DNA from: Phycisphaeraceae bacterium
GTDB taxonomy: Bacteria; Planctomycetota; Phycisphaerae; Phycisphaerales; SM1A02
NCBI GenBank assembly: GCA_019636755.1
Contig: JAHBWZ010000011.1
Span: 1-64,000, forward strand
DNA length: 64,000 nt
Direction: 5' to 3'
Shown here: piece after piece, positions 18,459 to 26,891 of the stretch
Numbering within the stretch: position 1 is the stretch's first letter
Layout: each line of letters opens with the position of its first letter
The notes under the pieces: generated by a model
What the model was told of the DNA's origin: nothing
Seen by the model: the letters and a program-made list of their open reading frames with translations, nothing else
Database searches by the model: none
Position numbers and translations under genes: made by a program

Positions 18459-19322
18459 ATGCCGGAGACGCGATCGGATGACGACCCGGGCCACGGTGCC
18501 GGCCGGCGCGAGCCGTCCGAAGCGGCGTCGCCTCGGCTGGACGAGGTCGGCGGGCGCGCCGGGACGGAGGCGCCCCGGGCTGGCGCGGACCTGGCGTGGA
18601 TGGTGCTGCTCGGCCGGTGGATGGAGGTGGCGCAGGCGGCGGTCGCGCTGCCGCCCGATGCCGAGGGCCGCGCGTGGCGGGCGTCGATTCCGTCGGTCAT
18701 CGAACTGCAGGCGGTGACGTTCGCGCTCGCGGACCTGGCGTCACTGGCGCCGGAGGACCGTGCGGTCGGCCGTGATCGCGCCGCGTTCCTCATCGAGCGC
18801 GCGGCGGCGCGCCTGGACGCCGCCTGGCGGGGTGTCCCGATGCCGGCGCCGGTGCTCGAGATGCTCTCGGATGCATCGCTGGCGCTGGCGTGGTCGGCGT
18901 ATGTCGGCGCGACGGAACTGATGTGGCCCGGTCCCGGCGAGTTCATCATGCCGCCGGTGCAGGTCCCCGCGGATCCGTCGGGGACGCTGCTGGTCATGCA
19001 GCCGGGCACCATCGTGTTTCCCGGTCAGCCCGTGGCATGGTGGGTGGGGCGCGACGGGTCGGATCTCGAGCGGCATCTCTCCGCGTGCGCGTCCGCCGTG
19101 ACCGATCGACCGCGCCAGGTCTACCGGGTCTGGAACGATGACGGTCGGTTCGCCGGCGATGAGATGCGGTTCGTCCTGGAGGAGCCGGCGGCGGGCATGC
19201 CGCTGCTCGTGCCGATCACGGTCGACGGCGAATGCGTCGGCGCCCTGCGCGCCGACCCGGTCCAGTGGCTGGCCGCCCAGCGCGCCGCCGGCGTCCGCGC
19301 GGATCGCGGCGCGACGGCGTGA
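18459..19322 (+). CDS. Uncharacterised soluble protein
   Basis: A 287-residue protein I cannot assign. The ATG at 18459 has GGGAG about 12 bases upstream. The first 50 residues are polar and low-complexity. An alpha-helical region follows (about 50-140, WMVLLGRWMEVAQAAVALP and later LIERAAARLDAAWRG), then a beta-rich half with LLVMQPGTIVFPGQPVAWW, VYRVWNDDGRF and MPLLVPITVDGECVGALR. No signal peptide, membrane helix or known catalytic motif is visible. It is divergent from the HtrA gene and convergent with the PrpD-like gene, so context gives no functional hint. Confidence 0.55.
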   Translation: MPETRSDDDPGHGAGRREPSEAASPRLDEVGGRAGTEAPRAGADLAWMVLLGRWMEVAQAAVALPPDAEGRAWRASIPSVIELQAVTFALADLASLAPEDRAVGRDRAAFLIERAAARLDAAWRGVPMPAPVLEMLSDASLALAWSAYVGATELMWPGPGEFIMPPVQVPADPSGTLLVMQPGTIVFPGQPVAWWVGRDGSDLERHLSACASAVTDRPRQVYRVWNDDGRFAGDEMRFVLEEPAAGMPLLVPITVDGECVGALRADPVQWLAAQRAAGVRADRGATA

Positions 19323-19348
19323 CCTGGTCCGATCGGCCGGCCTGCGGC

Positions 19349-20935
19349 CTATTCCAGCGGCGCACGGTCCAGCAGCGGGACATCGAAGAGTCCGCGGAGT
19401 TCGTCGGCCGACAGCGCGCCGATGCCGGTGAGACGGCGCGTGATCGGCCCGGGGTCCGCCAGCGCGATCCGACCGAGCAGGTCGAACTTGTGTGCGAGGA
19501 TGCCGTCGAGGTCCGCGGTCGTGTTCCGGGCGTGTCCGGCCGGATACATGACCAGTCCGCTGTCGAACGTCCGCCCGTCGTTCATGCGCACCCGGAGAGA
19601 CGTCGGGATGCCGTCGGGGTACCGGGCGTCGTACTCGGCGCCGCCGTGGCGGAACTCGATCCGTGCCATCAGCGCCCGCGTGGACGGATGCACGATCGCC
19701 TCCGGGCCGTAGTCGAACGGATCGAGCATGAGCGCCTTCCAGAGCGCGTCGTTGGACGGGGCGATGGTGCCGGTTCCCGATGCTGCGGCCCGCTCGATCG
19801 CCTTGCGGAGCAGCGTGGCGACGATGTACGCCATGGAGTGGTCGGCGGACTGCCGTGTCCGCGGATCCTTCTTCGCGGGATCGCCGATGATCCCGAACGC
19901 CGGCTCGTAGGCGAGGATCTCGATCCGGTCGATGCGGTCCGCCGCGGTGAGCAGGTCCGGGTGCGCTTCGATCAGGTTGAGAAGGCCCTGGAGGGCGCCC
20001 GCGGACTGGTGCTCGTAGAGGCCCAGTTTGAAGTGCATGCCCATGACCGCGAAGTCATCGCCGGAATGGGAGAGCACGAGATCGAACGGACTGTCCCCGG
20101 TGGTCCGGACGAACTGCCGGAACATCGACTCCGGGTTCCGGAAGATGTCGCGCGGCCCGAGGAATCCGCGCATCGACCGCTTCATGCCGAGGACCGCCGC
20201 CTCCGTGCTGATCGCGGCCGAGGCGCCCTTGGAGTCCGACAGCTGCTTGCCGGCGCGGATCGCCCGCCACGGTATGTGGTGCGCGACGAACATGCCGATG
20301 GCGGACTCGATCTGCTCCGGCGTCGCACCGAGCATGGCGCCGTAGGTCGCCGCCGACGCGATCGCACCGTGCACGACGTGGTCGATCCGGTACGTCTTCA
20401 GGCTGAAGACCTCGGCGAGGCGCCCCCGGATCTCATCCAGCAGGATCATGCCCCGCAGGGCCGCGGCACCGTCGAGACCACCGACCTGGGCGGCGGCGAT
20501 CGGGACGGCATAGAAGTCGTTGTGGCCGAACTCGCCCGCGGTATGCCCGAGGGCCGGTCGATAGCCGAAGTTCGTGCCGTTGGAGTCCCACTCGCGCACG
20601 GCCGCGGCGTTGGCGACGATGGCCTTCTCGGGCAGCACGCGCGCCGGACTCCCGAAGACCGTGGCGCCGGATGCGTCGGGAATGCCGAGCGCCTCGCTGC
20701 GCAGGAGCGTCGGCGCATTCGTCCGCAGCGCGAGTGCCGAGAGACCGCAGAGCACGCTGTCGGCGAAGAACCGGATCGTCTGACGGCGGACGGCATCGCC
20801 GGGCCCCCCGGATCCGCCCGCCATGAAGCGCACCGCGAACTCGCCGATCCCGAGCGCCTGGTTCGTGGAGCGAGGCAGGGTGACGGTGGTCGAAGCGGAT
20901 GGTGCGGCGGGCGTGGTCGGCGCGACGACGGTCAT
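19349..20935 (-). CDS. prpD: MmgE/PrpD family protein (2-methylcitrate dehydratase-like)
   Basis: A 528-residue enzyme of the MmgE/PrpD family, whose best-known member dehydrates 2-methylcitrate in propionate breakdown; related members act on citrate or iminodisuccinate. Family blocks seen include VREWDSNGTNFGYRPA near the N-terminus, GHNDFYAVPIAAAQ, VHGAIASAATYGAMLG, KGASAAISTEAAVLGMK and RQSADHSMAYIVATLL. No prpB or prpC is next to it, so the substrate is uncertain. The start at 20935 is supported by GAGAGG about 7 bases upstream; an in-frame ATG at 20953 is the alternative. The stop lies 26 bases from the stop of the convergent unknown gene. Confidence 0.8.
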   Translation of the reverse strand: MTVVAPTTPAAPSASTTVTLPRSTNQALGIGEFAVRFMAGGSGGPGDAVRRQTIRFFADSVLCGLSALALRTNAPTLLRSEALGIPDASGATVFGSPARVLPEKAIVANAAAVREWDSNGTNFGYRPALGHTAGEFGHNDFYAVPIAAAQVGGLDGAAALRGMILLDEIRGRLAEVFSLKTYRIDHVVHGAIASAATYGAMLGATPEQIESAIGMFVAHHIPWRAIRAGKQLSDSKGASAAISTEAAVLGMKRSMRGFLGPRDIFRNPESMFRQFVRTTGDSPFDLVLSHSGDDFAVMGMHFKLGLYEHQSAGALQGLLNLIEAHPDLLTAADRIDRIEILAYEPAFGIIGDPAKKDPRTRQSADHSMAYIVATLLRKAIERAAASGTGTIAPSNDALWKALMLDPFDYGPEAIVHPSTRALMARIEFRHGGAEYDARYPDGIPTSLRVRMNDGRTFDSGLVMYPAGHARNTTADLDGILAHKFDLLGRIALADPGPITRRLTGIGALSADELRGLFDVPLLDRAPLE

Positions 20936-21111
20936 GGATGGCCTCTCAGACATGGGGGGGACCAAGATACCCGCCGCCGCGCGGGGCCGGGGCCGCGACA
21001 GCAGCGCGTCCGGGCGAGGCGGATCGATGGCGGGCCGAGGGCGGCCCGCCCGGGCCGACCCCGACCCGCGTCCCGGCGGAGGCGGACCCGCGCCGCGACA
21101 ATGCCGGGGCG

Positions 21112-23496
21112 ATGCACGATGACCGCACAGCGCCGTCCGCACCACGGGCCCGCCGGCTCGCCGATGCGCTCAGTCCCTACCTGCGGCAGCACGCCGGCAA
21201 CCCGGTCGACTGGTATCCATGGAGCGACGAGGCGATCGAGCGCGCCCGCCGCGAGGATCGTCCGATCTTCCTTTCCGTCGGGTACGCCACCTGCTACTGG
21301 TGCCACGTCATGGAGCGTGAGGTCTTCGAACACGAAGGCATCGCGCGCCTCATGAACGATCGGCTGATCTCGATCAAGGTGGATCGCGAGGAACGCCCGG
21401 ACATCGATGCGATCTACATGACGGCGACCCAGCTGCTGACCGGGCAGGGCGGCTGGCCGAACAGCGTGTTCCTCACGCCGGACCTGAAGCCGTTCTTCGC
21501 AGGCACGTACTTCGGCGCCGAGGACCGCCACGGCCGTCCCGGGTTCGGGACGATCGTGACGCTGATCGACGAGGCATGGCGCCGCCGGCGCGCGGAGGTC
21601 GAGTCGACGGCCGGGCACGTGTTCCGGTTGCTGCAGTCGGCGCTCGGTGATGTCCCGCGCGCGGACGCGACGGACTCGCCGCGGCGCCGTCCCGGCGGCC
21701 TGTCACAGGCGCAGGTCGACGCGATCGTGTCCGGCACCGTCGACACCCTGGTCCGCCGCGCCGACCCGGCGCACGGCGGCTTCGGTGGCGCCCCGAAGTT
21801 TCCCGCGGAATCGGCGGATCTCCTGCTGCTGGACGTGGGCATGTACCGCGGAGATCCGTCGCTCCGGGCACTCGTTCGCGCGGCGCTGGACGGCATGAGC
21901 GCGGGCGGCATTCACGACCACGTGGGCGGCGGATTCCACCGGTACGCCGTCGATGCCGCGTGGCAGGTGCCGCATTTCGAGAAGATGCTCTACACGCAGG
22001 CGCAGATGGCTCTCGTGTGCCTGGCCATGCATGAAGCGACGGGTGACCGCCGCGATGCCGATGTCGCCCGGGGCATCTTCCGGTTCGTCGACGACACGCT
22101 CACGGCGGAGAGCGGCGCGTTCCTGTCCGGGATGGACGCGGAGACCGACGGCGTGGAGGGCGCGTTCCATGCCTGGACGGCGCGGGAGATCCGCGATGTC
22201 CTGGGCGCCGCCGACGCCGCGGTGTTCCTCCGCGGGTACCAGATCGCGGAGATCCCGGCGTTTCCGGGGCATCCGCATCCGGAGGGCGGCGTCCTGGTCC
22301 GGAGCGGACCCGGCGCCGACGACCCGGCGCGGACGCCGGACCTGCGCCCGATGCTGGACCGCCTGTTCGAGGCGCGCCGCCGGCGCCCCTGTCCGCGGAT
22401 CGATGACAAGGTGGTGATCGCGTGGAACGGCCTGATGATCATGGCGCTTGCGCAGGGGGCGCGCGTCCTGCACGATCCGGCGCTGGCGGCGCGGGCGTTC
22501 CGTGCCGGCCGGTTCCTCCGCGACTGCATGCGGTCGGCGGACGGAGGACTGCTTCGCTGCCTGCGCGGCGACGTGACGGACGGGCGAGCGGCGCCCGGTG
22601 CACCCGAGGGATATCTCGAGGACGCCGCCGCGCTGGCGCGCGCGTACATCGCGCTCGCGGGCATCGATCCCGCGCCCCGGGATCGCGCCGGATGGATGGC
22701 GTCGGCGGAGGCCCTCCTGCACCTGGCGGAGGAACGGTTCCGGGATCCTCGGACCGGTCTCTGGTTCGCCGCGCGCGCGAGGCCCGACCTGCTGGTGCGC
22801 GGGTGGGATCTCAGCGACGGTGCGACGCCCTCCGGCAGCGCGATCATGGCGCACGCGATGGTGGACATGGCGGAACGGTCGCCGCAGGCGGAACAGGCGA
22901 CGTGGGCGGATCGCGCCGGGGGACTGCTGGAAGTCGCCGTCGCTCACCTCGGCGACGATGTCCCGGGCGCCGTCCACCTGGTCCACGCGCTGCACCGCTG
23001 GTCGCGGCTGGCGCGTGTGGCCGCGCGAGGCGCCTCCGGGTCGCTCGAGTCGGACTCGCGGGTGACGCTCTCGGCGCGCCGGATCCTGTCGCCGGACAGC
23101 GCGGCCCCGGGCGGCCCGGTGCTGATCGGAATCCGGATGGAGATCGAGCCAGGCTGGCACTGCGTGGCGGGCCGCGCGGGTGACCCGCCGCTCTCTGCGC
23201 TTCAGGTGACGATCGGGCAGCGCCCCCGCGACGGGGTCGGCGCCGTTGCACCACGCGCCATCCAGTCGCTGGTCGGTCCGGAGCCCGAGCGGATCACCCG
23301 CCCGGGCGACGGAGACGCATCCGATGAATCGGTGTACCGCGGTGCCGTCGAACTGCGCGCATCGGTGCGTCCTGCGACGGACGATGGCGCCGGGGACGCG
23401 GCACCGTTCGTGGTCAGCGTGGTCTTCCGGGTGTGCAGTGACAAGGGGGCGTGTCTGGCGCCGTCGACCTGGACGGGGGTCGTCTCCGCGACCTGA
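21112..23496 (+). CDS. DUF255 (YyaL/SSP411-like) thioredoxin-fold protein with DsbD-like C-terminus
   Basis: A 794-residue protein. The N-terminal DUF255 thioredoxin-like domain has PYLRQHAGNPVDWYPW and a CxxC at C61-C64 (GYATCYWCHVME; the family usually has CHWC). The middle (about 200-610) is an alpha/alpha-toroid like that of glycosidases or epimerases, with GGFGGAPKFP and VGGGFHRYAVDAAWQVPHFEKML. The last about 130 residues look like the periplasmic DsbD N-terminal/DUF fold, with GWHCVAG (C684) and VCSDKGACLAPS (C775, C781). The family's role is unsettled; a redox function is implied by the cysteines. The start ATG was chosen close to homology; the longer frame is a shadow of the PrpD upstream region. 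It converges with fbp. Confidence 0.8.
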   Translation: MHDDRTAPSAPRARRLADALSPYLRQHAGNPVDWYPWSDEAIERARREDRPIFLSVGYATCYWCHVMEREVFEHEGIARLMNDRLISIKVDREERPDIDAIYMTATQLLTGQGGWPNSVFLTPDLKPFFAGTYFGAEDRHGRPGFGTIVTLIDEAWRRRRAEVESTAGHVFRLLQSALGDVPRADATDSPRRRPGGLSQAQVDAIVSGTVDTLVRRADPAHGGFGGAPKFPAESADLLLLDVGMYRGDPSLRALVRAALDGMSAGGIHDHVGGGFHRYAVDAAWQVPHFEKMLYTQAQMALVCLAMHEATGDRRDADVARGIFRFVDDTLTAESGAFLSGMDAETDGVEGAFHAWTAREIRDVLGAADAAVFLRGYQIAEIPAFPGHPHPEGGVLVRSGPGADDPARTPDLRPMLDRLFEARRRRPCPRIDDKVVIAWNGLMIMALAQGARVLHDPALAARAFRAGRFLRDCMRSADGGLLRCLRGDVTDGRAAPGAPEGYLEDAAALARAYIALAGIDPAPRDRAGWMASAEALLHLAEERFRDPRTGLWFAARARPDLLVRGWDLSDGATPSGSAIMAHAMVDMAERSPQAEQATWADRAGGLLEVAVAHLGDDVPGAVHLVHALHRWSRLARVAARGASGSLESDSRVTLSARRILSPDSAAPGGPVLIGIRMEIEPGWHCVAGRAGDPPLSALQVTIGQRPRDGVGAVAPRAIQSLVGPEPERITRPGDGDASDESVYRGAVELRASVRPATDDGAGDAAPFVVSVVFRVCSDKGACLAPSTWTGVVSAT

Positions 23497-23517
23497 GCCC
23501 GCGGTCGTGCCGCCCGG

Positions 23518-24558
23518 TCAGGCGGGTACGGCGGGCGCGGGCGGCGGCGTCTCACCCGCGAGGAACGCTCGAAGGATGTCCACCTGGTCCTCGCTGCCGA
23601 GGATGACGGTCGTCCGCTGATGCAGGTCGAAGGGGCGGATCAGGAGCGTGCGCTCGGACCCGCTCAGGGCGACGCCGCCGGCCTGTTCGATGATCATCGC
23701 CATCGGATTCGCTTCATACATGAGCCGGAGCTTGCCGCCGGGATGGGGCCGGGTCGGCGGATAGATGAAGATCCCGCCCTTGATGAGCGTGCGATGGACG
23801 TCGGCGACCATCGACCCGATGTAGCGGCTGGAGTACCCGCTCGTGTGGCAGTAGCGCAGGTAGCGCTGGTACGGCTCCGGAAAGGCGTCGAGATACGCCT
23901 CGTTGATCGAGTAGATCCTCGTGCCCGAGGGAATCCGGATGCGCCGCTGGACCAGCACGAACGATCCGATCGACTGGTCCAGCACGAACATGTCCACGCC
24001 GTTGCCGGTCGTGACCACGAAGACGACCGACGAACCGTACAGGATGTACCCCGCGGCGACCTGCCGGAAACCCGGCTGGAGATGGTGCGGGACCTCCCGC
24101 GGGGCGCGCCGTTCATTGCGGAGAATGCTGAAGATCGTCCCGACGCCGACGCAGACGTCCAGGTTGGAGGATCCGTCCAGCGGATCGAAGAGCACGCAGT
24201 AGCGACCACCCTCGGCCCGGTCGCGCAGAAGGACCGGCTGCTCGTCCTCCTCCGAGGCAAGCACGGCGATGTTCGCGCGGTCGCCGAGGCAGCGCATGAT
24301 GATCTCGTTGGCGATCACGTCCAGCTTCTGCTGCCGCTCGCCGTGGAGGTTGTGATCGCCGTGCTCGCCGAGCACGTCCTCGATCCGGGCGCGTCGCACC
24401 TTGTTCGCGATGGTCTTCGCCGCCAGCGAGATCGCCGAGAGGATCCAGGAGAACTCGCCGGTGGCGCCGGGATGCCGGCGCTCCTCCGCGAGGATGTGGC
24501 TCTGGAGCGAGGCGAGGTTGTCCCGCGTGTAGCGCGGCTCGAACTGCGGCGGCGTCAT
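23518..24558 (-). CDS. fbp: Fructose-1,6-bisphosphatase, class 1
   Basis: A 346-residue class 1 FBPase, hydrolysing fructose 1,6-bisphosphate to fructose 6-phosphate in gluconeogenesis. Visible signatures are VLASEEDEQP (metal site), LFDPLDGSSNLDVCVGVGTIF (the family signature region), the SGYSSRYIGSMVADVHRTL block and KGGIFIYPPTRPHPGGKLRL with YEANPMAMIIEQAGG near the C-terminus. Length is typical. The ATG at 24558 precedes the first homologous residues (TRDNLASLQSHIL); the long upstream frame is spurious. It is divergent from the SYLF lipoprotein gene. Confidence 0.93.
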   Translation of the reverse strand: MTPPQFEPRYTRDNLASLQSHILAEERRHPGATGEFSWILSAISLAAKTIANKVRRARIEDVLGEHGDHNLHGERQQKLDVIANEIIMRCLGDRANIAVLASEEDEQPVLLRDRAEGGRYCVLFDPLDGSSNLDVCVGVGTIFSILRNERRAPREVPHHLQPGFRQVAAGYILYGSSVVFVVTTGNGVDMFVLDQSIGSFVLVQRRIRIPSGTRIYSINEAYLDAFPEPYQRYLRYCHTSGYSSRYIGSMVADVHRTLIKGGIFIYPPTRPHPGGKLRLMYEANPMAMIIEQAGGVALSGSERTLLIRPFDLHQRTTVILGSEDQVDILRAFLAGETPPPAPAVPA

Positions 24559-24693
24559 GACCCGTGCAAGGTATCCGCGGCCCCCGCCCCGCGGGCGCAC
24601 GGGATCGCGGCGCTCCGGGCGCCCCGGCGGGCACCGGTATACTGCCGCCCGATGGCGGGGGGGGCCCGCCCGGACGACCCGAGGAATCCACCC

Positions 24694-25293
24694 ATGCCCG
24701 CGACCTCGCGCTGCCGCACCTGCCGTCCCGCCGTTCCCCTGTCCGCCGTCGCGATCCTGCTCGCCGCGCTGGGCGGGTGCACCGCCGGCGGGTCCACGCC
24801 CGCGGAGAAGCGGGCGTCGATCATGCGGACGCACGATGAGACGATGGCCATGCTCCATCGCGAGCGACCGGAGACGCAGGAACTGGTCCGGATCGCGGCG
24901 GGTCACGGCGTCTTCTCGAACATCGGCGCCAAGCTGCTCTTCATCAGCGCGGGCGGCGGGTACGGCGTGGTCGAGGATCACGCGACCGGTCGGCGCACCT
25001 TCATGCGGATGGGCGAGGCGGGCGTCGGCCTGGGCCTGGGCATCAAGGACTTCCGCGCCGCCTTCATCTTCCACGACGCGGAGACGCTCAACCGCTTCGT
25101 CACGAGCGGCTGGGATTTCGGCGCGGAAGCCGACGCCGCGCTGAAGGCCACGGATCGCGGCGGTGCGGTGTCGGCGGCCGGTTCGGTGCAGCGCGGCATG
25201 TCCGTCTACCAGTTCACCGAGACAGGCGTCGCGCTCTCTGCCACGGTGCAGGGCACGAAGTACTGGCCGTACCACGAGCTCAACGCGGAGTGA
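24694..25293 (+). CDS. SYLF/Ysc84-domain lipoprotein
   Basis: A 199-residue predicted lipoprotein. The signal sequence ends in a lipobox, LLAALGGC, around residue 29. The body resembles the SYLF (Ysc84, lipid-binding) domain: GVFSNIGAKLLFISAGGGYGVV, GRRTFMRMGEAGVGLGLGIKDF and AAFIFHDAETLNRFV. Bacterial SYLF proteins are outer-membrane-associated lipoproteins of poorly known role. The ATG at 24694 has GAGGA upstream; an earlier ATG at 24652 is possible. The stop overlaps the GTG start of the next gene (GTGA at 25290), so it is translationally coupled to the glycosyltransferase fusion. Confidence 0.75.
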   Translation: MPATSRCRTCRPAVPLSAVAILLAALGGCTAGGSTPAEKRASIMRTHDETMAMLHRERPETQELVRIAAGHGVFSNIGAKLLFISAGGGYGVVEDHATGRRTFMRMGEAGVGLGLGIKDFRAAFIFHDAETLNRFVTSGWDFGAEADAALKATDRGGAVSAAGSVQRGMSVYQFTETGVALSATVQGTKYWPYHELNAE

Positions 25294-26813
25294 CCCGGGC
25301 TCCCGGCTCCGGCAGCCGAGGCACGGCGGCGCTCCGCGAGCGCGTGGTGCTTTATGCGCGACTGCCGGTGGCCGGCCTGGTCAAGACCCGCCTGATTCCC
25401 GCCCTCGGCCCGGACGGTGCCGCCGCGCTGCATGGAGACCTTCTGGCGCTCATGCTGGACGTGCTCCGGCGGTGGTGCACGGAACCGGGACGCGACATCG
25501 AGTTCCGCTTCACGGGCGGTGATGCCGCCGCCGCCCTGGCCTGCCTGCCCGACCCGTTGCGGGATCATCCGCGCGTGCGCTGCGTCGAGCAGGGAGACGG
25601 TGATCTCGGCGATCGCATGGCGCGCGGGTTCGACGATGCCCGCGCGGACGGCGTGGACCGGGCCGCTGCCATCGGCGCCGACTGCCCCACGCTGACGGAA
25701 CTGGTCCTGGAGCGCGCCCTCCGCCGGCTCGATCGATCGGATGTCGTCGTCGTGCCCGCGGCCGACGGCGGGTACTGCCTGCTGGGCGTGCGCACTCCCG
25801 GGGTGTCGCGGTCGTCGGCGCTCCTGCGCGGCATCGACTGGGGGACGGACCGGGTATGTGCGCAGACGCGGGAGCGCGCCAGGTCCGCCGGACTGCGCAC
25901 CGCCCTGCTGGAGACGCGATGGGACGTCGATCGGCCGGAGGACGTCGAGCGCTGCCGTCCGCTGCTCGAGCCGGGCGTGCCGCGTCCGGCCGCGAGCGTG
26001 ATCATCGCCGCCCGGAATGAGAGCGCGTGGGTGGCGGAGGCCGTGGCGTCCGCACGCCGGGAGCCGGACAGCGAAGTCATCGTGGTCGACGGCGCGAGCG
26101 AGGACGACACCGCGCGGTGCGCGGCGGCCGCCGGAGCGCGGGTGGTGACCGTTACCGGGCGTGCCGTCGGACGCGGCGCGCAGATGGCCGCCGGCGCGGC
26201 GCTCGCGCGGGCACCGCTCCTCGTCTTCGTGCATGCGGACACGCGGCTGCCGCCGGGATGGCTGCGCGCCGCCCGCGAAGTGCTGAGCGCGCCCGGGTCG
26301 CGATCGACGGTTGCCGGCGCGTTCCGGTTCCGCCTGGACGATCCGTCGCGGTGGGCACGCGTGCTGGAACGACTGACGGCACTGCGCCTCGCACTGGGCG
26401 GCACACCCGGGGGCGACCAGTGCCTGTTCATCGCGCGCGAGGACTACGAGCGCCTCGGCGGCTTCGCGTCCGTGCCGATCCTGGAAGACCTTCTCTTCGC
26501 GCGGCGCATCCGCCGCGCGGGGCGGCTGCGCGTCGCGGGGCCCGCGGCCGTGACCAGCGCGCGGGCGTGGCGCTCGGGCGGCTGGATCCGCGTGTCGCTC
26601 GCCAACCGGCTGGTCGTCCTGGGCGCCTGGCTCGGCGTGGATGGTGGTCGGCTGTCCGCATTCCGGGCCGGCCGGATTCACCATGGCATGATCCGGAGGG
26701 ACAGGCTCCGACAGGGCATGCTCCGGCTCGGCACGGTGGACCGCGGGGATCCCGCGTGTGGAGCGCCGGCGTCCGTCGACCCGTCGGCGCCGGGCGCTGA
26801 AGACGGCAAGTAA
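25290..26813 (+). CDS. Fusion of DUF2064 transferase and family 2 glycosyltransferase
   Basis: A 507-residue two-domain protein. Residues about 15-225 match the CofC-like nucleotidyltransferase fold of DUF2064 (TIGR04282 type): ERVVLYARLPVAGLVKTRL, GDRMARGFDDA, AIGADCPTLTE, PAADGGYCLLGV. Residues about 230-465 match the TIGR04283-type GT-A glycosyltransferase: ASVIIAARNESAWV, VIVVDGASEDDTA, RGAQMAAGAALA, LLVFVHADTRLPPGW and GGTPGGDQCLFIARED, with the usual acidic cluster HADT near 315-318 and LEDLLFARRIRRAGR. These two families are often neighbouring genes linked to a radical-SAM/selenoprotein context; here they are one chain. The GTG start overlaps the upstream SYLF gene stop. A promoter for the next gene starts only about 5 bases after this stop. 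Confidence 0.82.
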   Translation: MTRAPGSGSRGTAALRERVVLYARLPVAGLVKTRLIPALGPDGAAALHGDLLALMLDVLRRWCTEPGRDIEFRFTGGDAAAALACLPDPLRDHPRVRCVEQGDGDLGDRMARGFDDARADGVDRAAAIGADCPTLTELVLERALRRLDRSDVVVVPAADGGYCLLGVRTPGVSRSSALLRGIDWGTDRVCAQTRERARSAGLRTALLETRWDVDRPEDVERCRPLLEPGVPRPAASVIIAARNESAWVAEAVASARREPDSEVIVVDGASEDDTARCAAAAGARVVTVTGRAVGRGAQMAAGAALARAPLLVFVHADTRLPPGWLRAAREVLSAPGSRSTVAGAFRFRLDDPSRWARVLERLTALRLALGGTPGGDQCLFIAREDYERLGGFASVPILEDLLFARRIRRAGRLRVAGPAAVTSARAWRSGGWIRVSLANRLVVLGAWLGVDGGRLSAFRAGRIHHGMIRRDRLRQGMLRLGTVDRGDPACGAPASVDPSAPGAEDGK

Positions 26814-26817
26814 CCCC

Positions 26818-26845
26818 TTGTAAATACAGACGTTCCGTGTACGCT
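26818..26845 (+). promoter_or_regulatory. Putative promoter of first paralogue
   Basis: TTGTAA at 26818-26823, 16-base spacer, TACGCT at 26840-26845. The same spacing recurs upstream of the other two copies of this gene family (see 28294 and 35319), which makes chance less likely. The spacer stretch is AT-rich relative to the surroundings. Confidence 0.5.
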
Positions 26846-26891
26846 TGGCGGACGGCGATCCGCGTGTGCGGCGACGCCCCAGGAGGGATTC

